From assembly GCA_027625915.1 (NCBI GenBank), contig JANTQA010000057.1, forward strand, positions 1-64,000: a DNA stretch of 64,000 bases, written 5' to 3'. Below are positions 59,388 to 64,000 of the stretch, one piece after another. The translations under genes and the position numbers were made by a program. A model generated the notes under the pieces. It was not told the origin of the DNA and did no database searches. It saw nothing but the letters and a program-made list of their open reading frames with translations. Positions within the stretch are counted from its first letter, which is position 1, and each line of letters begins with the position of its first letter. The DNA is from Anaeramoeba flamelloides. Lineage: Eukaryota; Metamonada; Anaeramoebidae.

Positions 59388-59587
59388 TACAGTCAGTTTC
59401 ACTTTTAAGGCACAAACTTTCAACGAAATTTAAGGCACAAAAAAATCTCAAATTAAGGTACATTTTTTGGAATTTTAATTTTTACAATTTATTTTTCTAG
59501 AATCTGAATTTTGTGCCTTAATTTGAGATTTTTTTTGTGCCTTAAATTTCGTTGAAAGTTTGTGCCTTAAAAGTGAAACTGACTGTA
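59388..59587. mobile_element. family D palindromic MITE, copy 5
   Basis: TACAGTCAGTTTCACTTTTA to its complement, 200 bp, TA-flanked, with a fold over nearly the full length. Confidence 0.93.
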
Positions 59588-60418
59588 TATTGTTATTTAA
59601 AGATTTATGATTAAAAGATTTTTATTCAAAAGAAAGAAGACTTACTGATTTTAACGGAATTAATTAAAAAATGTTTTTTTTTTTTTTTTTGATTTCAGTG
59701 GTCTTTCATTTAATAACAAAGTGGATTTGAGAGTTTGTATACTGATAGTGTGACCAATATTGAGTTTTGAACAATACAAATTGAAATCTCATAAATCCTT
59801 TTTATAAAAGATTAAACAGGAATCGGTCTCCAAAGTCAAAAAACACTTTATTTTTAATTTTTGATGCCGAAACCTTGAGCAACCCATAAAACAAGTGTAC
59901 TATGTGGTATCTAATTTTTTTTGACCTTTAAATCTCAATTTACTGAATACTCACTAAAATATTTTCAAAAAATTCCAAACAGGATTTGGTGATAAGGAAA
60001 TATATGTCGTTTTAGGCAATTGACGTAATTTTTTTTTCGTAAATTTTTTTTTCAGTATTTAACTTGAAATTAAATTGTTATTGATTGATCAAGAGCTAGA
60101 TCCTTATCAAGTATGGTTAAAAGTTTGTAATTTATGAACCTGAAAAATTGGTTTCTGTGATTTTGGTGATTTTGGTGATTTTCAAAAAATTTTAAAGTAA
60201 AAATGTAAAATCCTATTTTAAAAATTTGAAAAAAAAATTGAGAAACTTAACTCAATTGTTAAATATTAGAGTGTGTTGTGGAACTTGTTTTTTAGTCTAA
60301 TTACTTTTTAAGTTTTAGAAATTCACTAACAAATAATGATTTTTGAAAAGTGTAAACACCTGTACTTAAATGATTTTTTAATTTTTCTTCATTTTTTAAT
60401 AAAAATGTGATTATTTAA
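59588..60418. other. non-coding
   Basis: AT-rich. Short gatttt(g/c)gtg-type words at 60155-60184. No gene recognised. Confidence 0.4.
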
Positions 60419-60678
60419 TTAACAGTGATACTGTTTGGGTATGCCTCAGAGAGCCTTGACAGTATATTTTACGTATTTGGTAGTATTCTATTATATTTAA
60501 AAAAAAGAAAAGTTATTTTAAGTAAAACCATCAAATGAAGATCGAGAATACTTTTTTTCAAATTTAAAAACAAAACATCTTTAATGTTTGATAAAATGGA
60601 ATAGAATATTACTGAAACATTGGGGTTTTTACCAAGAATCCTGACTCTTGTGCGCATACCCAACAGTATCACCGTTAA
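60419..60678. mobile_element. 252-bp inverted-repeat element flanked by TTAA
   Basis: TTAA occurs immediately outside both ends (60419-60422 and 60675-60678). The termini are CAGTGATACTGTTTGGGTAT and the complement of CGGTGATACTGTTGGGTATG, about 20 bp with two differences. TTAA duplication is the hallmark of piggyBac insertion, so this may be a piggyBac-mobilised MITE; a TA target with ACAGTGATAC ends is the alternative. Confidence 0.75.
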
Positions 60679-61349
60679 TGAAAAAATCAAATTTTTATTA
60701 AAAAAAAATGAAGAAAAATTAAGAAATCATTTATGAACATGTGAAGTTTTTTATCACAAAATTTACGATTATGTACAATTGTCATTTTTTTTTCTATTTC
60801 TAGTTTTAAAACAAATTTTTAGGGATTGAAGAACTTAAATAAAATTTTCTTTTGTTTTTTTTTCTTTCTTTTTCCTTTCAGAATTCATTTATAAAATATC
60901 AAGTAACTTTTCCAGGATTTATATTGTTTTCAAAACCCAAACAATGTTTGTCTAATGTTAATTATTTTGAAATCTTGAATCTAAAAAAGAAATGAGGTAC
61001 TGTCCAACAATTATCAAAAAAAAATAAAAATTATATCTATAAACTTTTTTTTTGATGAAATTATTTAATTCCTTCTATTTTTTCCAAATCCAAAAAATAA
61101 AACAATGATTCTAAAAAGAATAAAAAATAAATCGGGATAGGTAAACAAACCAAAATGAAAAAAAAAAAAAAAAAAAATGTTGGAAAACATAAAACTTGTT
61201 GAAAAAATAATAAAAATTGTAATTAAACAACAAAATATGGACTTAAGCTGGGTATAAAACAAGTTGTGAATACTAAAATTTTTATAATGATGAAGTTTTC
61301 TATAAAAGAGTTTTTTTGGGATAAATTCATTTATTTAAATCTTTTATAA
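60679..61349. other. non-coding; one exon-like segment
   Basis: A pyrimidine tract ending TTTCCTTTCAG at about 60881 is followed by 36-37 open codons to a TGA near 61001 (FIKYQVTFPGFILFSKPK). It looks like a terminal exon, but no partner exon or protein family was found. Confidence 0.2.
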
Positions 61350-61690
61350 TAAGACAATTGGCATATGGGTTAGAAACATATCTTTATGTAAGAAAAACTT
61401 TAAATTATTTAAATTCTTGGATTAATTCATATATTACTGGAATATGTAATATAAACACAACTACACCAATTTTTATTTATAAAACAGAAATTAAAATCGA
61501 AAATATCATAATTTCACAAATAAAAAGAAATTTAAATCTACAAAAAGAAATTAGAAAATTTATCTCTCCAATTTAGAAAAATTAATAAAATTTAATCAAG
61601 GAAGAAATAATAAAATCAGTTGGAATCCAAAAGATATTATGGAACTAAAAAAAAAGAAATATAGAAATACACATATATGGAGTTGCTGAA
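61350..61690 (+). pseudogene. LINE-like reverse-transcriptase C-terminal fragment
   Basis: The frame 61358-61576 reads AYGLETYLYVRKTLNYLNSW then INSYITGICNINT, resembling the YGxExW/Y...L...W...LR.I tail that follows the reverse transcriptase in many LINEs. A second frame continues to 61687 (FNQGRNNKISWNPKDIMEL...NTHIWSC), so there is one frame change near 61575. No upstream RT motifs were seen, so it is a short 5'-truncated piece. Similarity is weak; a host gene fragment is possible. Confidence 0.4.
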
Positions 61691-63899
61691 TTCTAAAAAG
61701 TTTGTAGTATCGTTAGGTTTTCCAAAATTCAATACAGTGAGTTAAATCTTTGATTTTAATCTATTTTCAAAGTCAAGAAAAGATAACATTTTTTTTTTCT
61801 TGATTTAAGAAATAAAAGGTAAATTAAATAAATTTTTCGAGTCATATTTTATATTTTAAAAAAGCTAACGCGAAAAGAATAGGAATTAAAAATTTCACTC
61901 TTAAATTACAATAAAAAAATAAAAAACAATAAATATCTATTTTTAATATTCAAAATCCTTTTGGTCAAAACGCTCAAAGCCATTGAATGATGTGCTTGAA
62001 AAATAATATTAAGGTTTATCTTAGAATGAAATATTTGTTCTCAATTAATGATCAATATTTTTATGAATGGTAACCAGATAATAATGTTTGTTTTTCTCTT
62101 TTTTTGTTCACAAATATTCAAAAAATATAAATAATTTTAAAAAAATCTAGATATTTTACACCATTTAATTGAAAGTTTTCATTTTTAGATTTATTTATTT
62201 ATTAAGAGAAAGGAGTAATCAAGTTTTCATATTATAAATAAAGTCTTATTTTTTATATCTAAGTTTCATAACAATTATATTTATAATTTTATAACGAAGA
62301 TTGTGTTTTTACGAAAGTTTTACTGGTAGATTTTTGTATATAATTTGGGCCGAGTTTTTTATTTAAGTATTTTATTCAGATCTATTTAAATTAAATTTTG
62401 TTTCTATAAAAGTCCAAAAAAAATTTTTTGAAAAATAAATTATTTTTTATAATTAACCTTTAAAGAATAGATTAGAAATAATTAGAATTATAAATATCAA
62501 AGAATAGTTCATATAAGTCTGAAGAAAATCTAATAACTCTCGATATTTTCTTAACACTTGAAAAACTACAATTCTTCGGGATTAATGAAGAAAAAAAAAT
62601 AATAAGGTTTAATTTTGATTTTCTAATTGAAGATCCAAAAAAATCCCAATAGAATTCAATATGATTTTTCTAAAATCATTATCACTGTTTCGTGTGAAAA
62701 TAGGATATACATATTTTAACCTATTGGCTATAGATCTTGAAAAAATAAAAAAAAAAAATCGAAAAAACAAAAACAAAAAAAAAGTTAAAATGTGAAAAAA
62801 ATGATTTCAATTTTAAAAATTTCCCCAGTAATTTTTTCTACTAATATCAATTCAAATTCTTAAAAACATGTAACCCACACATTTAACTTGGTCTCTTTGA
62901 CTTGAAAATAGTTTAGATTAAAATATCAAATTATTACAGTAATTTTACATTACCTAGTTAAGGTATTTGTTTTGGATGTTTTATCGAACTGAAAATAGAA
63001 TTGAAAGTTTTGAAATTTGATTTCATAAAATAAAAATACAAAATTTTTGCTTCTCATCCAAATCTGTTATGAGTAATTACTTTATTAAAATAGTAATTTG
63101 TTCAGATTTACTCGAATTTAAAAACAAAGCTCTAAAGTTGGTTTTAATTACTGGTATTTGAATCTCTAATGTAAAAAAAATTTCAGTTGATTTTCTTTTT
63201 TTTCTTTTTCAAAAAGAATTGTCCAATAAATAGATTGTTATTTGTATTCTCTATTTATTTGCTTGGCTCCTTTTTATTGTGTGTGTTGGGTGAACTAAGA
63301 ATCCTAAATGAATCGAATATTACAGAATTGAAAAAAGATACTGCTATTTGAATTATAAATGGTGAAAAAATTTTGAATTCCTTTTTCATATTTTTCTTCT
63401 ATAAATTGACTTTTCAAAGAGGTAAGTTGTAATTTGTGTCTTTATTTGAAAAAAGGAAATAGAAGTAATTCATCTGAAATTATATTCCATTTCAATTTCA
63501 AATACCATTTGAGACAAACCATTTGGTTATGGGTTCTTGAAAGTTTTTGAATTGAAGTAGAATATTGGGCGTGTTACTTATTCTTATTCAATTTAATTTT
63601 TGAGTTATTCTTGTTGCTTTTGGAACAAGATCTTTGTCATAAATAAGTTTCAAAATAATTAAATTGTTATCAAAAGCGTGTTTTCCATTGCTTTTTTTGA
63701 TGCTATTTCTGTTGTTGGTTCAGAAAGATCAAGTTAGGTTTTTTTTTTGTTTATGTTTGTGAAAAGTCAAAGGCAAAAAAGAAAACGAAAAAAAAGAAAA
63801 AAAAGAAAAATAAAAGATTTTATTACTTGGGTTTTTCAGAAGGTTTGTTTTTAAATATTTTTAAAAAAAAAAGAAGAAAAAAAAAACAAAAAAGAAGAA
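61691..63899. other. non-coding
   Basis: No gene recognised. About 63240-63420 resembles 33600-33790. Bases 63740-63899 are the A-rich 3' flank of the minus-strand gene at the edge. Confidence 0.45.
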
Positions 63900-64000
63900 T
63901 TAGAGATCAAGGATCTTTAAAACAGGCATTTTTTCGATATTTTGCATTTCTGAAATAACTTTAGCAACGTTGTATCTCATCTCTTGAAATTTGTCCACAC
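63900..64000 (-). CDS. C-terminal end of a gene running off the right edge (COMM-domain-like, tentative)
   Basis: The minus strand encodes 33 residues ending in TAA: VDKFQEMRYNVAKVISEMQN then IEKMPVLKILDL. The helix-rich end with an F-x-x-M/L-R-x-x-V-A pattern is reminiscent of the last helix of COMM-domain proteins, which act in endosomal sorting (Commander complex). The piece is too short to be sure. The rest of the gene, and whether an intron precedes this segment, lies outside the window. Confidence 0.45.
   Translation of the reverse strand, partial: VDKFQEMRYNVAKVISEMQNIEKMPVLKILDL

Noticed and set aside
1-64000. tRNA, rRNA or spliceosomal RNA genes
   Set aside because: No stretch with a convincing T-arm (GGTTCGANTCC) plus paired arms, and no conserved rRNA or snRNA words, was seen by eye. 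A covariance search was not possible.

Overview
The window is strongly AT-rich eukaryotic DNA. Genes are sparse, introns are GT-AG, homopolymers and (TA)n/(CA)n tracts are frequent, and proteins are rich in Lys-Glu and Asn-Glu runs. Four host genes are well supported: a coiled-coil/PH-domain protein, coactosin, importin alpha and signal peptidase complex subunit 3. A fifth gene pairs a PD-(D/E)XK-like domain with an atypical kinase. The style suggests a free-living amoeboid protist; an Anaeramoeba-like genome is one guess from the low-complexity style, not a demonstrated assignment.

Layout. 1-6.9 kb is a denser block that looks different from the rest. It holds a minus-strand pogo/Tc1-like DDE transposase followed on the same strand by a ubiquitin/SUMO-protease-like (USP-fold) module that runs off the left edge. 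Next come a 57-bp inverted repeat, about 17 copies of a 65-bp tandem repeat, and a lysine-rich basic protein. 8.3-8.8 kb holds decayed leucine-rich-repeat sequence. 10.1-13.4 kb is the nuclease-fold/kinase gene. 13.4-24 kb is almost entirely non-coding repeats. 24.0-26.8 kb is the coiled-coil/PH gene. 27-34 kb is repeats again. Coactosin lies at 34.4-35.0 kb. Importin alpha spans 41.8-49.6 kb because one 5.75-kb intron is filled with nested transposon remnants. Signal peptidase subunit 3 is at 53.4-54.4 kb, a piggyBac relic at 54.8-56.6 kb, more short inverted-repeat elements at 57-61 kb, a LINE-like fragment at 61.4-61.7 kb, and the last exon of a minus-strand gene at the right edge.

Mobile DNA dominates. 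At least six families of short terminal-inverted-repeat elements recur (called A to F here). Most begin and end with TA and look like Tc1/mariner-type MITEs, and they are nested in places. Family D (about 200 bp) is nearly a full palindrome with five whole copies. One 252-bp element is instead flanked by TTAA and may be a piggyBac passenger.

The most unusual observation is the transposase and USP-like protease arranged head to tail on one strand with no visible second promoter. The second is the nuclease-fold plus kinase protein, whose architecture resembles the Crinkler/RHS-type effector class.
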